A DNA stretch of 25,346 bases from CBIFVZ01 sp966185765 (GTDB lineage Bacteria; Pseudomonadota; Gammaproteobacteria; Enterobacterales; Enterobacteriaceae): assembly GCA_966185765.1 (NCBI GenBank), contig CBIFVZ010000060.1:1-25346 (forward strand). Reading direction: 5' to 3'. Positions 8,524 through 16,187 of this stretch are shown here, piece by piece; position 1 is the first letter of the stretch, and each line of letters begins with the position of its first letter. Under the pieces are notes generated by a model, which made no database searches, had not been told where the DNA came from, and saw only the letters and a list, made by a program, of their open reading frames with translations. A program made the position numbers and the translations under genes.

Positions 8524-9876
8524 TCAGATAACGCCCTGGGCCGTCATGGCGTCGGCCACTTTTACAAAGCCTGCGATATTGGCGCCACGCACGTAGTTAA
8601 CCGGCGTTTTGCCATCTTCGCTGGCGCCGTGCGTCACGCAGTCGGCGTGAATACGCTCCATAATGGCGTGCAGGCGTGCGTCCACTTCTTCGCAAGTCCA
8701 GCTCATACGCGCGGCGTTTTGCGCCATCTCAAGGCCAGAGGTGGCAACGCCGCCGGCGTTTGCCGCTTTACCCGGCCCAAACAGTACGTTCGCTTCGAGC
8801 AACAGCTCGGTTGCAGACAATGTTGTTGGCATGTTGGCGCCTTCGGCGACCAGACGCACACCGTTGGCAATCAGCTGCTGCGCGTCTTCCAGGTCAAGTT
8901 CGTTCTGCGTTGCGCACGGCAGTGCGATATCCACCGGGACATTCCACGGCTTCTCGCCTTCCAGCCACTGCAAGTTGAACTCACGCGCGTAATCCACAAG
9001 GCGGCCGTTATGGCTGGACTTGATTTCCATCAGGCGAGCCAGTTTCTCTGGCGTAAAGCCTGCTTCGTCAACCACGGTGCCGCCGGAGTCAGACGCGGTA
9101 ATCACGCGCGCGCCCTTACTCATGGCTTTTTCGATAGCGTACTGCGCCACGTTACCTGCACCGGAGACAGAGACTCGCATGCCTTCAAGCGCCATTGCGT
9201 GCTGGCGCAGCATGGCGTCAACAAAGTAAATCAGGCCATAGCCTGTGGCTTCCGGGCGAATCAGGCTGCCACCAAAGCTCAGACCTTTGCCAGTGAACAC
9301 ACACTCATTGCTGTTGCTGAGTTTGCGCATCATCCCTGCCATATAACCCACTTCACGGGCGCCAACGCCGATATCACCTGCCGGTACATCGGTGTTCGCC
9401 CCGAGGTGGCGCCACAGTTCACTCATCAGCGCCTGGCAAAAGCGCATGATTTCGCCGTCGCTCTTACCTTTAGGATCAAAGTCGCTGCCGCCTTTACCGC
9501 CGCCCATAGGCAGCGTGGTCAGGGCGTTTTTAAACGTCTGCTCAAAGCCCAGGAATTTCAGAATCGACAGGTTAACAGTGGGGTGAAAGCGCATGCCACC
9601 TTTGTACGGACCGATGGCAGAGTTGTACTGCACACGCCAGGCGCGGTTAACCTGCACTTCGTTTTTGTCGTTAAGCCAGGTCACACGAAACTGAATCACG
9701 CGCTCTGGTTCAACCAGACGCTCGAGTAGCGCGTTGTTGAAATAGCGTGGGTTACGCTCCAGAAAAGGCCATAGCGAAACCATCACTTCCCGCACCGCCT
9801 GGGCAAACTCAGGCTGGTGCGGATCGCGCTGCAAGGCACGGGTAAGGAACTGCTCAAGCGTGGGCTGTTGTGTCAT
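8524..9876 (-). CDS. gdhA: NADP-specific glutamate dehydrogenase GdhA
   Basis: GdhA aminates 2-oxoglutarate to glutamate with NADPH, the low-energy ammonia assimilation route. The 450 residues compare with 447 in E. coli. Substrate-binding Lys92 lies in IGPYKGGMRFHP, catalytic Lys128 in PMGGGKGGSDF, and Asp168 in VPAGDIGVG. The nucleotide-binding fold starts at GAGNVAQ (239-245). The extra residues fall near the C terminus, in the loop around EDGKTPVNY. AGGAG lies 7 bases upstream of the ATG. It is convergent with topB with only 3 bases between stop codons. E. coli has ynjI between these genes, and that gene is absent here. Confidence 0.97.
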   Translation of the reverse strand: MTQQPTLEQFLTRALQRDPHQPEFAQAVREVMVSLWPFLERNPRYFNNALLERLVEPERVIQFRVTWLNDKNEVQVNRAWRVQYNSAIGPYKGGMRFHPTVNLSILKFLGFEQTFKNALTTLPMGGGKGGSDFDPKGKSDGEIMRFCQALMSELWRHLGANTDVPAGDIGVGAREVGYMAGMMRKLSNSNECVFTGKGLSFGGSLIRPEATGYGLIYFVDAMLRQHAMALEGMRVSVSGAGNVAQYAIEKAMSKGARVITASDSGGTVVDEAGFTPEKLARLMEIKSSHNGRLVDYAREFNLQWLEGEKPWNVPVDIALPCATQNELDLEDAQQLIANGVRLVAEGANMPTTLSATELLLEANVLFGPGKAANAGGVATSGLEMAQNAARMSWTCEEVDARLHAIMERIHADCVTHGASEDGKTPVNYVRGANIAGFVKVADAMTAQGVI

Positions 9877-10412
9877 TGAAGACTCCTGTCCATAGCGTCA
9901 AAATTAAGAAGAAGGTTGTGATGTAAATTTGATTATTTTCTGACTATAACACCAGGAGGGGTTGTTTCGGCAAGTCGAAATGTTCATATCCGTCGGGTAC
10001 TCTGTGCGTTATTAAAATATGTTGTTCTGCCTGCCGCGCTGATTAATAAATATTATGTTTATTATTGATTAAGGAAGAGCTTATTATTATCCGTTTGTCG
10101 TATCGAAGGAATTTAACTGACTGTTTTTAGATGAATGTCACAACCGTGATGCGATCGCCAGCGTGCTTTATCGATTAGGCAAAAACGCTGAGGGGAAGGC
10201 CGTGGTGCATGGGCATGAGTTATTGATTATCAGTATGACGATGACACGTTATTTTCGTGCAGACAACGCGATACTATCATTAATGATATTCACATATTTC
10301 TCGGTGTTGGCATATTAAATCAGCCTGATAATACGCAACATGATGGTTGTTTTTTTACATTATCTTTGCAGCCCATTAACATAAGCGGCAGAATAATTCG
10401 GATATTAAAAAA
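9877..10412. other. AT-rich gap between gdhA and ynjH
   Basis: The left part must hold the gdhA promoter and the right part the ynjH promoter. No recognised gene lies between. The plus frame from the TGA at 10118 to the TAA at 10316 stays open for 65 codons (10121-10318) but has no ATG near its start and no family I recognise. An ATCATTAATGAT palindrome lies near 10277-10288. The base composition is clearly more AT-rich than the flanking genes. Confidence 0.5.
9943..9948 (-). promoter_or_regulatory. Candidate gdhA promoter -10 box
   Basis: On the minus strand this reads TATAGT (5/6 to TATAAT), 66 bases upstream of the gdhA start. The best -35 candidate (TTGCCG) lies 19 bases further upstream, which is longer than ideal, so the assignment is tentative. 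Confidence 0.35.
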
Positions 10413-10694
10413 ATGAGTATGATGAAAAAATATTTTCTGGTGGGTGCGCTGGGGTTGCTCAGTACGCTGCCTGCGGCTGCGGCACATGGAGCTCAGGTAA
10501 GGGTGGATGTCCCACAAGAAGTTTTCTCTCAAAGCCGTCAAAAACCGGTGCCCTGTCAGCGCTGCTGTATCTATGACAATAGCAGTTACAGTGAAGGGGC
10601 CATTATTAACGTAGAAGGCCATTTACTGCAGTGTCGGCGCGAAGCGGGTACGACAGGCACTAACCCGCTTATCTGGCAGCGTATAGCGCCATAA
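10413..10694 (+). CDS. ynjH: YnjH family secreted protein (DUF1496), function unknown
   Basis: This encodes a 93-residue protein matching E. coli YnjH. A signal peptide is clear: KK near residue 5, a hydrophobic stretch about 7-22, and a likely cut after Ala23 or Ala27, so the mature protein is probably periplasmic. Four cysteines (Cys48, Cys51, Cys52, Cys74) are conserved with YnjH, for example in PCQRCCIYD and LLQC, and could form disulfides or bind metal. The start could be 10413, 10419 or 10422; none has a good ribosome site, so I kept the longest. The last 26 bases overlap the 3' end of convergent nudG. Function unknown. Confidence 0.85.
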   Translation: MSMMKKYFLVGALGLLSTLPAAAAHGAQVRVDVPQEVFSQSRQKPVPCQRCCIYDNSSYSEGAIINVEGHLLQCRREAGTTGTNPLIWQRIAP

Positions 10695-11067
10695 ACGCCT
10701 CAAGTAGCGGCACATCCGCAGGTGCCAGGTTCCAGTCAAACGCCCGGGAGGGAGGGCACCACACCAGCGCGCTGTGATTTAAGGCACGCATATCACCGTG
10801 GTAATCCGTTACGTGCCAGGCGTGAAGGTGTATCAACCGCCCGCTGACTTCACGCTGATGACTTGCGATATATTCCCCGAAGCAGGCGATGATGCCCAGT
10901 TCCTCTTCCAGCTCGCGCGCCAGCGCCTGAGGTTGGGTTTCGCCCGCCTCGACTTTACCGCCCGGGAATTCCCACAGACCGGCCTGGTCGCCGCTCACCG
11001 GGCGCTGTGCCAGTAAAATCTTGCCATGCTGTTCAATAATGGCGGCCACAACGTTAAGCGTTTTCAT
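10669..11067 (-). CDS. nudG: Nudix pyrophosphohydrolase NudG
   Basis: NudG hydrolyses pyrimidine (d)NTPs, favouring oxidised or modified forms such as 5-hydroxy-CTP, and so sanitises the nucleotide pool. The 132 residues compare with 135 in E. coli. The Nudix box GX5EX7REUXEEXGU is complete from Gly37 to Ile59, with metal-binding Glu52, Glu55 and Glu56. ILLAQRP and LWEFPGGKVE precede it, and LAPADVPLLEAFMAL closes the protein as in E. coli. The ATG at 11067 has only a weak AGAG upstream, and a 16-bp GC palindrome sits in its leader. xthA lies just upstream on the same strand, behind a hairpin. Confidence 0.93.
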   Translation of the reverse strand: MKTLNVVAAIIEQHGKILLAQRPVSGDQAGLWEFPGGKVEAGETQPQALARELEEELGIIACFGEYIASHQREVSGRLIHLHAWHVTDYHGDMRALNHSALVWCPPSRAFDWNLAPADVPLLEAFMALYAAR

Positions 11068-11085
11068 TGGCTACTCTGAAGCGCG

Positions 11086-11101
11086 CGCCCCGCGCGGGGC
11101 G
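11086..11101. repeat. Perfect GC palindrome in the nudG leader
   Basis: CGCCCCGCGCGGGGCG is a perfect 16-bp palindrome 19-34 bases upstream of the nudG start codon on the minus strand. It would fold in mRNA only with strain because there is almost no loop. It could be a protein-binding site or could hold the weak ribosome site. I know of no described role. Confidence 0.5.
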
Positions 11102-11115
11102 AGCAAGTTGCTGAC

Positions 11116-11146
11116 AAAGAAGGAAAAAAAGTTTTTCCTTCTTTTT
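11116..11146. terminator. Intrinsic terminator after xthA
   Basis: A perfect 13-bp stem (11116-11128 with 11132-11144) is built of AAAGAAGGAAAAA and its complement, with a 3-base loop. Both strands end in T-rich sequence, so it can work in either direction. For xthA (-) it lies 65 bases past the stop. Confidence 0.7.
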
Positions 11147-11210
11147 AATGGCTGTTATCCATCCTGACTGCGCCAGGGTGAGGTTTGTCATCAATCTCTG
11201 CGCAGTGGGA

Positions 11211-12017
11211 TCAGATATCGAAAGTTGCCCATATTGGCGCATGGTCAGACGGTTTTTCCATTGCACGCAGTTGATAGTCGATGCCGGTATCAATACAGCG
11301 TGCCGCCAGCGGCTGGCTTGCCAGCAGCAGATCAATGCGCAGACCGCGGTTATCATCAAAGCCTTTAGAGCGGTAGTCAAACCACGAAAACTTGTCCTGA
11401 ACTTCCGGATTGGCGGCGCGGAAAGTGTCAACCAGCCCCCAGCCCAGCAGGCGGTCCATCCATTCACGCTCTTCCGGCAGGAAGGAGCACTTACCGGTAC
11501 GCAGCCAGCGCTTGCGATTCTCTTCACCAATGCCAATGTCGTAGTCGGTGGCACTGATATTCATATCGCCCATGATGAGCACGGGATTTTCAGGCTTCAG
11601 TTCGCTACTGAGGTAGTTCTGCAAGTCCTGATAAAATTTCGCTTTCGCCGGGAATTTCAACGGATGATCGCGACTTTCACCCTGAGGGAAATAGCCGTTA
11701 ATGACGGTGATATTGCCAAGGGAGGAGGGAATTTCAGCCATGATGATACGACGCTGGGCGTCTTCACCATCGCCGGGAAAGCCACGACGGACTGAGACGG
11801 GCGTGGCTTTGGTCAGCAGGGCGACGCCGTAGTGGCCTTTCTGCCCGTGGTAAAACACGTTGTAACCGAGCTTTACGACGTCTTCCAGCGGAAACATGTC
11901 GTCATGAACTTTGGTTTCCTGAAGCCCAATGATGTCGGGCTGATGCTGCTCAACAAGCGCCTGTAACTGATGAGGACGGGCACGCAGGCCGTTGATATTA
12001 AAAGAGACAAATTTCAT
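11211..12017 (-). CDS. xthA: Exodeoxyribonuclease III XthA
   Basis: XthA is the main AP endonuclease and 3'-phosphatase/3'-5' exonuclease of base-excision repair. The 268 residues equal E. coli exonuclease III. Catalytic and metal residues fall at the known positions: Asn7, Glu34 (GLQETK), Tyr109 (NGYFPQG), Asp151 and Asn153 (MGDMNIS), and the C-terminal SDHAPIWATF with the catalytic histidine. The frame is open back to 12155, but only the ATG at 12017 gives the family N terminus MKFVSFNINGLRAR. It is divergent from astC as in E. coli. The E. coli genes lying between nudG and xthA (ydjX to ynjF) are absent here. Confidence 0.97.
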   Translation of the reverse strand: MKFVSFNINGLRARPHQLQALVEQHQPDIIGLQETKVHDDMFPLEDVVKLGYNVFYHGQKGHYGVALLTKATPVSVRRGFPGDGEDAQRRIIMAEIPSSLGNITVINGYFPQGESRDHPLKFPAKAKFYQDLQNYLSSELKPENPVLIMGDMNISATDYDIGIGEENRKRWLRTGKCSFLPEEREWMDRLLGWGLVDTFRAANPEVQDKFSWFDYRSKGFDDNRGLRIDLLLASQPLAARCIDTGIDYQLRAMEKPSDHAPIWATFDI

Positions 12018-12463
12018 AGTCGCGACACTGTGCAAGGTGAATAGTGGCTGGATGGTAGCAGAAAAGCCCGCGCAGTGCTGCCCGGCGAGTGAAGCTTGCC
12101 ACTGTTGTTGCGATTGCTGCACATAATTGAGGCGATGTGCGCACATTTTCAGCACGCCATGCGCGTAAATGGCGCAAATAACATACCTGAATGTTATTAC
12201 CGATCACATTTCCAGAATGATATTCCGTGAATGCATAAATCCTCTGTTCTTCGTGCTGCGCAAGGCGGTGCTGCCTGATGTTATGCACTTTATATGCATT
12301 GAAAATGAATAATCACTTCGCTTAACTTATTGATATTCCGTTGAGTCATCTTTTTTATGCAGTATCCCCCCCTGGCTGGCATGAACACTGCAATCTACAG
12401 TCACAGTAAGTTAATGCGTTTTTTAACTTTCCACTTACCATGAATTAACCTGCCGAGGTGGCT
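12018..12463. other. xthA/astC divergent control region
   Basis: This 446-base region has no gene. It contains the leftward xthA promoter and the sigma-54 promoter of the ast operon (12377-12392). The stretch 12140-12345 is rich in short palindromic words (for example TGTGCGCACA near 12136 and TGCACTTTATATGCA near 12282) where NtrC, ArgR or CRP could bind. I could not fit a clean consensus for any of them. A right-hand CRP half-site GATCACATTT lies near 12202-12211. Confidence 0.55.
12377..12392 (+). promoter_or_regulatory. Sigma-54 promoter of astCADBE
   Basis: TGGCATGAACACTGCA matches the sigma-54 consensus TGGCACGrNNNTTGCW at all but two positions. The invariant GG (-24) and GC (-12) are correctly spaced. 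The predicted start of transcription is near 12403, giving a leader of about 60 bases. The ast operon of E. coli is known to be driven by sigma-54 with NtrC under nitrogen limitation. Confidence 0.82.
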
Positions 12464-13684
12464 ATGTCTCAACATGTGTCCCGTAAGGATTTTGACAGCT
12501 GGATGGTGCCGGTGTACGCCCCGGCCGCGTTTATCCCGGTGCACGCTGAGGGGGCGCGTGTGGTGGATCAGGCGGGTAAGGAATATATCGATTTTGCCGG
12601 TGGTATTGCGGTTAACGCGTTGGGACACGCACACCCTGAATTGCGTAAAGCGTTAGAGGAACAGGCAGGAAAATTGTGGCACACCGGTAACGGGTATACC
12701 AATGAGCCGATTCTGCGTCTGGCAAAGCAACTTATTGATGCCACGTTTGCCGGGCGCGTCTTCTTTTGCAATTCCGGTGCTGAGGCTAACGAGGCGGCAC
12801 TTAAGCTGGCACGTAAATATGCGCACGATACCGTAGGCACCCACAAAAGCGGCATTGTGGCGTTCAGCAATGCTTTTCACGGTCGCACGTTGTTTACCGT
12901 CTCGGCGGGCGGCCAGCCTGCGTACTCGCGCGACTTTGCGCCGCTGCCGCCGCAAATTGAGCATGCGCGTTTTAACGATCTGTCTTCTGCCGCTGAACTG
13001 ATTACTGATAACACCTGTGCGGTCATCGTTGAGCCGGTGCAAGGCGAAGGCGGGGTGTTGCCTGCGCGCGCTGAATTTTTGCAAGGTCTGCGCGAGCTTT
13101 GCGATCGCCACGGGGCTTTACTCATTTTTGATGAAGTTCAGACGGGCGTGGGCCGCAGCGGACATCTCTATGCCTACATGCACTATGGCGTGACGCCCGA
13201 CATTCTCACCAGCGCCAAGGCGCTCGGCGGCGGTTTCCCGGTGGCGGCGATGTTAACGACTGAGGGTATTGCCAAAAGTATGAGCGTGGGGACGCACGGT
13301 ACCACCTGGGGCGGCAACCCGCTGGCCGGGGCTGTGGCGGGCAAAGTGCTGGACATCATCAACACGCCGCACGTACTGGCAGGCGTCGGTGCACGTCATG
13401 ACCGGATTGTGTCGCAACTCAATGCCCTTGCAGAGCGGCTGGGCTTATTCAGTGAAATACGCGGCCTGGGGCTGCTGATAGGCGGCGTTCTGGCACCCGC
13501 GTACGCCGGTAAAGCAAAGGCGCTGTTGCAAATGGCGGCAGAAGAAGGGCTGATGATGCTGATTGCCGGGGCAGATGTGGTGCGTTTCACGCCCTCGCTG
13601 ATTATTGATGAACGTGACATAGATGAAGGGCTGGCGCGATTTACCCGTGCCTGCGAACGTTTTGTTGCGGAGATGCCATCATGA
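12464..13684 (+). CDS. astC: Succinylornithine transaminase AstC
   Basis: AstC is the PLP aminotransferase of the third step of arginine succinyltransferase catabolism: succinylornithine plus 2-oxoglutarate gives succinylglutamate semialdehyde and glutamate. It is close to the biosynthetic ArgD. The 406 residues equal E. coli AstC. FCNSGAEANEAALKLAR and the phosphate-binding HGRTLFTVSAGGQ are conserved. The IFDEVQTGVGR block precedes the PLP lysine, Lys252 (SAKALGGGFP). The ATG at 12464 follows GAGGTG with good spacing; a GTG two codons earlier is less likely. It is the first gene of astCADBE, and its stop overlaps the astA start by 4 bases. Confidence 0.96.
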   Translation: MSQHVSRKDFDSWMVPVYAPAAFIPVHAEGARVVDQAGKEYIDFAGGIAVNALGHAHPELRKALEEQAGKLWHTGNGYTNEPILRLAKQLIDATFAGRVFFCNSGAEANEAALKLARKYAHDTVGTHKSGIVAFSNAFHGRTLFTVSAGGQPAYSRDFAPLPPQIEHARFNDLSSAAELITDNTCAVIVEPVQGEGGVLPARAEFLQGLRELCDRHGALLIFDEVQTGVGRSGHLYAYMHYGVTPDILTSAKALGGGFPVAAMLTTEGIAKSMSVGTHGTTWGGNPLAGAVAGKVLDIINTPHVLAGVGARHDRIVSQLNALAERLGLFSEIRGLGLLIGGVLAPAYAGKAKALLQMAAEEGLMMLIAGADVVRFTPSLIIDERDIDEGLARFTRACERFVAEMPS

Positions 13685-14715
13685 TGACGGTGCGCCCGGT
13701 AGCCTGTGCGGATGCTGCGGCACTGCTGGCATTAGCAAACAAAACCGGCGGTGGGTTGACCTCGTTACCTGCTGACGAGGCGACACTTGCCGCACGTATT
13801 GAGCGTTCACTGCGTACCTGGCGTGGCGAATTACCGCCGGGTGAGCAGGGCTACACTTTCGTGATGGAAGAAAGCGCATCGGGGCGCGTGGTGGGTATCT
13901 GCGCCATCGAAGTTGCCGTCGGGTTAACCGAGCCCTGGTACAACTATCGAGTGGGGACGTTGGTACATGCGTCAAAAGAACTGGGTGTCTACAACGCGTT
14001 GCCAACGCTGTCGCTCAGTAACGATCACACCGGTTGTAGCGAGCTGTGTACGCTTTTTCTTGACCCGGAGTGGCGTAAGGAGGGGAACGGGCATCTGCTG
14101 TCAAAATCACGCTTTTTATTTATTGCCGCGTTTCGTGAGCATTTCAGTGACAAGCTGGTGGCAGAGATGCGCGGCGTCATTGATGAGCAAGGGCGCTCCC
14201 CGTTCTGGGACAGTCTTGGCAGCCGCTTCTTTTCGATGTCATTTAGCCACGCCGATCGTTTGTGTGGCACTGGCAAGAAAGCCTTTATTGCTGAGTTGAT
14301 GCCCAGGCACCCGCTGTATATCGATTTTCTCACTCCAGAGGCACAGGCCGTCATTGGTCAGGTTCACCCGCAAACGGCACCCGCGCGGGCCGTGCTGGAA
14401 TCTGAAGGGCTTCACTACAGTCATTATATCGACATTTTTGATGGCGGCCCGACCCTTGAAGGCGAGACGGATAAGATTCGGGCAGTGCACGACAGTCGGC
14501 GGGTGAACGTGTGTATTGGCGAGCGTGCGAGCGGCGAATTACCGCTGTGCCTGGTGGCAAATGAAAACTATCACGATTTCCGTGCCGTGCTGATGCCCGC
14601 CTCCCCGCAGGCACAGACACTGGTGCTTGATGCGCCAACCGCAGACGCCCTGAAGTGGCGAGAGGGCGAGTTGCTGCGCCTGGTACGGCTCATTGCTGAG
14701 GAGAAACGCGTATGA
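13681..14715 (+). CDS. astA: Arginine N-succinyltransferase AstA
   Basis: AstA catalyses the first step of the AST pathway, transferring succinyl from succinyl-CoA to arginine. The 344 residues equal E. coli AstA. Recognisable conserved blocks are SKTGGGLTSLP-like near 18-30, LVHASKEL near 99, and the strongly conserved LSNDHTGCSELCTLFLDP. The proposed catalytic His229 is present in GQVHPQTAPAR. The ATG at 13681 overlaps the astC stop in an ATGA; a second ATG directly follows, and E. coli AstA likewise starts MM. The 3' end overlaps astD by the same ATGA pattern. Confidence 0.96.
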   Translation: MMTVRPVACADAAALLALANKTGGGLTSLPADEATLAARIERSLRTWRGELPPGEQGYTFVMEESASGRVVGICAIEVAVGLTEPWYNYRVGTLVHASKELGVYNALPTLSLSNDHTGCSELCTLFLDPEWRKEGNGHLLSKSRFLFIAAFREHFSDKLVAEMRGVIDEQGRSPFWDSLGSRFFSMSFSHADRLCGTGKKAFIAELMPRHPLYIDFLTPEAQAVIGQVHPQTAPARAVLESEGLHYSHYIDIFDGGPTLEGETDKIRAVHDSRRVNVCIGERASGELPLCLVANENYHDFRAVLMPASPQAQTLVLDAPTADALKWREGELLRLVRLIAEEKRV

Positions 14716-16187
14716 CACAGTGGATTAACGGCGACCGGGTTCCCGGACATGGCGAGGCGATGCAAAAAAACTGTCCGGTTTCGGGGGAGATGCTCTGGCA
14801 GGGCTATGCAGCTGACGGCGAGCAGGTACAGGCTGCTGTGGCAGCCGCGCGTGCGGCGTTTCCTGACTGGGCGAAACGCCCGTTAAGTGAGCGCCAGGCA
14901 TTACTGGAGGACTTTGCCGGGTTGCTGGAACAACATCAGGATGGGCTGGCGCAAACCATAGCCCGGGAAACCGGTAAACCGCGCTGGGAGGCCTTGACTG
15001 AGGTGAGTGCGATGGTGAACAAAATCGCCATCTCGGTTCGGGCTTATCAGACGCGTACCGGTGAGCAGAGTGCGCCGCTGCCAGGAGCAACCGCCAGCCT
15101 GCGCCATCGACCCCACGGCGTGCTGGCGGTGTTCGGCCCGTATAACTTTCCCGGTCATTTACCGAATGGGCAGATTGTACCTGCGCTGCTGGCGGGGAAT
15201 ACCGTGGTGTTTAAACCCAGCGAACTGACGCCAGCTACGGCTGAAGCGGTGATGAAACTGTGGGCGCAGGTCCGGCTCGCTCCGGGCGTGTTGAATATGG
15301 TGCAGGGCGGACGTGAGACCGGGCAGGCACTGGCGCAACATCCGGGCATTGACGGATTACTGTTTACCGGCAGTGCGGCGACGGGCTTTGCGTTGCATCG
15401 CCAGTTTGCCGGGCAGCCGGAAAAGATTCTGGCGCTGGAGATGGGCGGTAATAACCCGCTGATTGTGGACGAGCCGCAGGATATCGACGGTGCGGTACAC
15501 ATTGCCATTCAGTCGGCATTTATTAGCGCCGGGCAGCGCTGCACCTGCGCACGCCGTCTGCTGGTCAAGCGCGGCGAGCGCGGAGATGCGTTTTTACAGC
15601 GTCTGGTGGACGTTGCAGGGCGATTGCAGCCGGGCGCGTGGGACGCCGAGCCACAACCGTTTTACGGTGGTTTGATTTCCCGTGGCGCGGGACAGACAGT
15701 GCTGGATGCCTGGCAGGAGCGGCTGGCATGTGGTGGCTCTGCGCTTCTGACACCAGCATTTATTGACCAACAGAGTTCGTTATTAACGCCAGGCATTATT
15801 GAGCTGAGCCACGCCCGTAATGTGCCGGATGAAGAAGTGTTCGGTCCTCTGTTGGGAGTATGGCGCTACAACGATTTTGATGAGGCGATACGGCTTGCTA
15901 ATGCTACGCGCTATGGGCTTTCGGCAGGATTGATCTCTGCCGAGCGCGTGTTGTTTGACCGGCTGTTGATTGAGGCGCGTGCTGGCATTGTCAACTGGAA
16001 CAAGCCGCTTACCGGGGCGGCAAGCAGCGCGCCGTTTGGTGGAGTGGGCGCATCTGGCAACCACCGGCCTGGAGCGTGGTACATGGCCGACGCCTGTGCG
16101 TGGCCAATGGCTACGCTCGAAAGCCCCGATTGTGCGCTGCCGCAGCAACTGAATCCCGGGCTTGATTTTTCAAAGGTCGGCGTATGA
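14712..16187 (+). CDS. astD: Succinylglutamate semialdehyde dehydrogenase AstD
   Basis: AstD is an NAD-dependent aldehyde dehydrogenase that oxidises N-succinylglutamate semialdehyde to succinylglutamate, the fourth AST step. The 491 residues compare with 492 in E. coli. The NAD fold is marked by GPYNFPGHLPNGQ and VFKPSE, and the loop FTGSAATG is present. General base Glu243 (LEMGGNNP) and nucleophile Cys277 (GQRCTCARR) are at the E. coli positions, and EEVFGPLLGV follows as in the family. It overlaps astA upstream and astB downstream by 4 bases each, which fits strict translational coupling along the operon. Confidence 0.96.
   Translation: MTQWINGDRVPGHGEAMQKNCPVSGEMLWQGYAADGEQVQAAVAAARAAFPDWAKRPLSERQALLEDFAGLLEQHQDGLAQTIARETGKPRWEALTEVSAMVNKIAISVRAYQTRTGEQSAPLPGATASLRHRPHGVLAVFGPYNFPGHLPNGQIVPALLAGNTVVFKPSELTPATAEAVMKLWAQVRLAPGVLNMVQGGRETGQALAQHPGIDGLLFTGSAATGFALHRQFAGQPEKILALEMGGNNPLIVDEPQDIDGAVHIAIQSAFISAGQRCTCARRLLVKRGERGDAFLQRLVDVAGRLQPGAWDAEPQPFYGGLISRGAGQTVLDAWQERLACGGSALLTPAFIDQQSSLLTPGIIELSHARNVPDEEVFGPLLGVWRYNDFDEAIRLANATRYGLSAGLISAERVLFDRLLIEARAGIVNWNKPLTGAASSAPFGGVGASGNHRPGAWYMADACAWPMATLESPDCALPQQLNPGLDFSKVGV

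Noticed and set aside
8629..9729. A 366-codon open frame antisense to gdhA
   Set aside because: It is a shadow of gdhA codon use. The translation is rich in His, Ala and Arg, resembles no family, and gdhA on the other strand is unambiguous.
12192..12211. A full CRP site upstream of astC
   Set aside because: The right half GATCACATTT is good, but the left half TGTTA is poor and the spacer is 7 rather than 6 bases.
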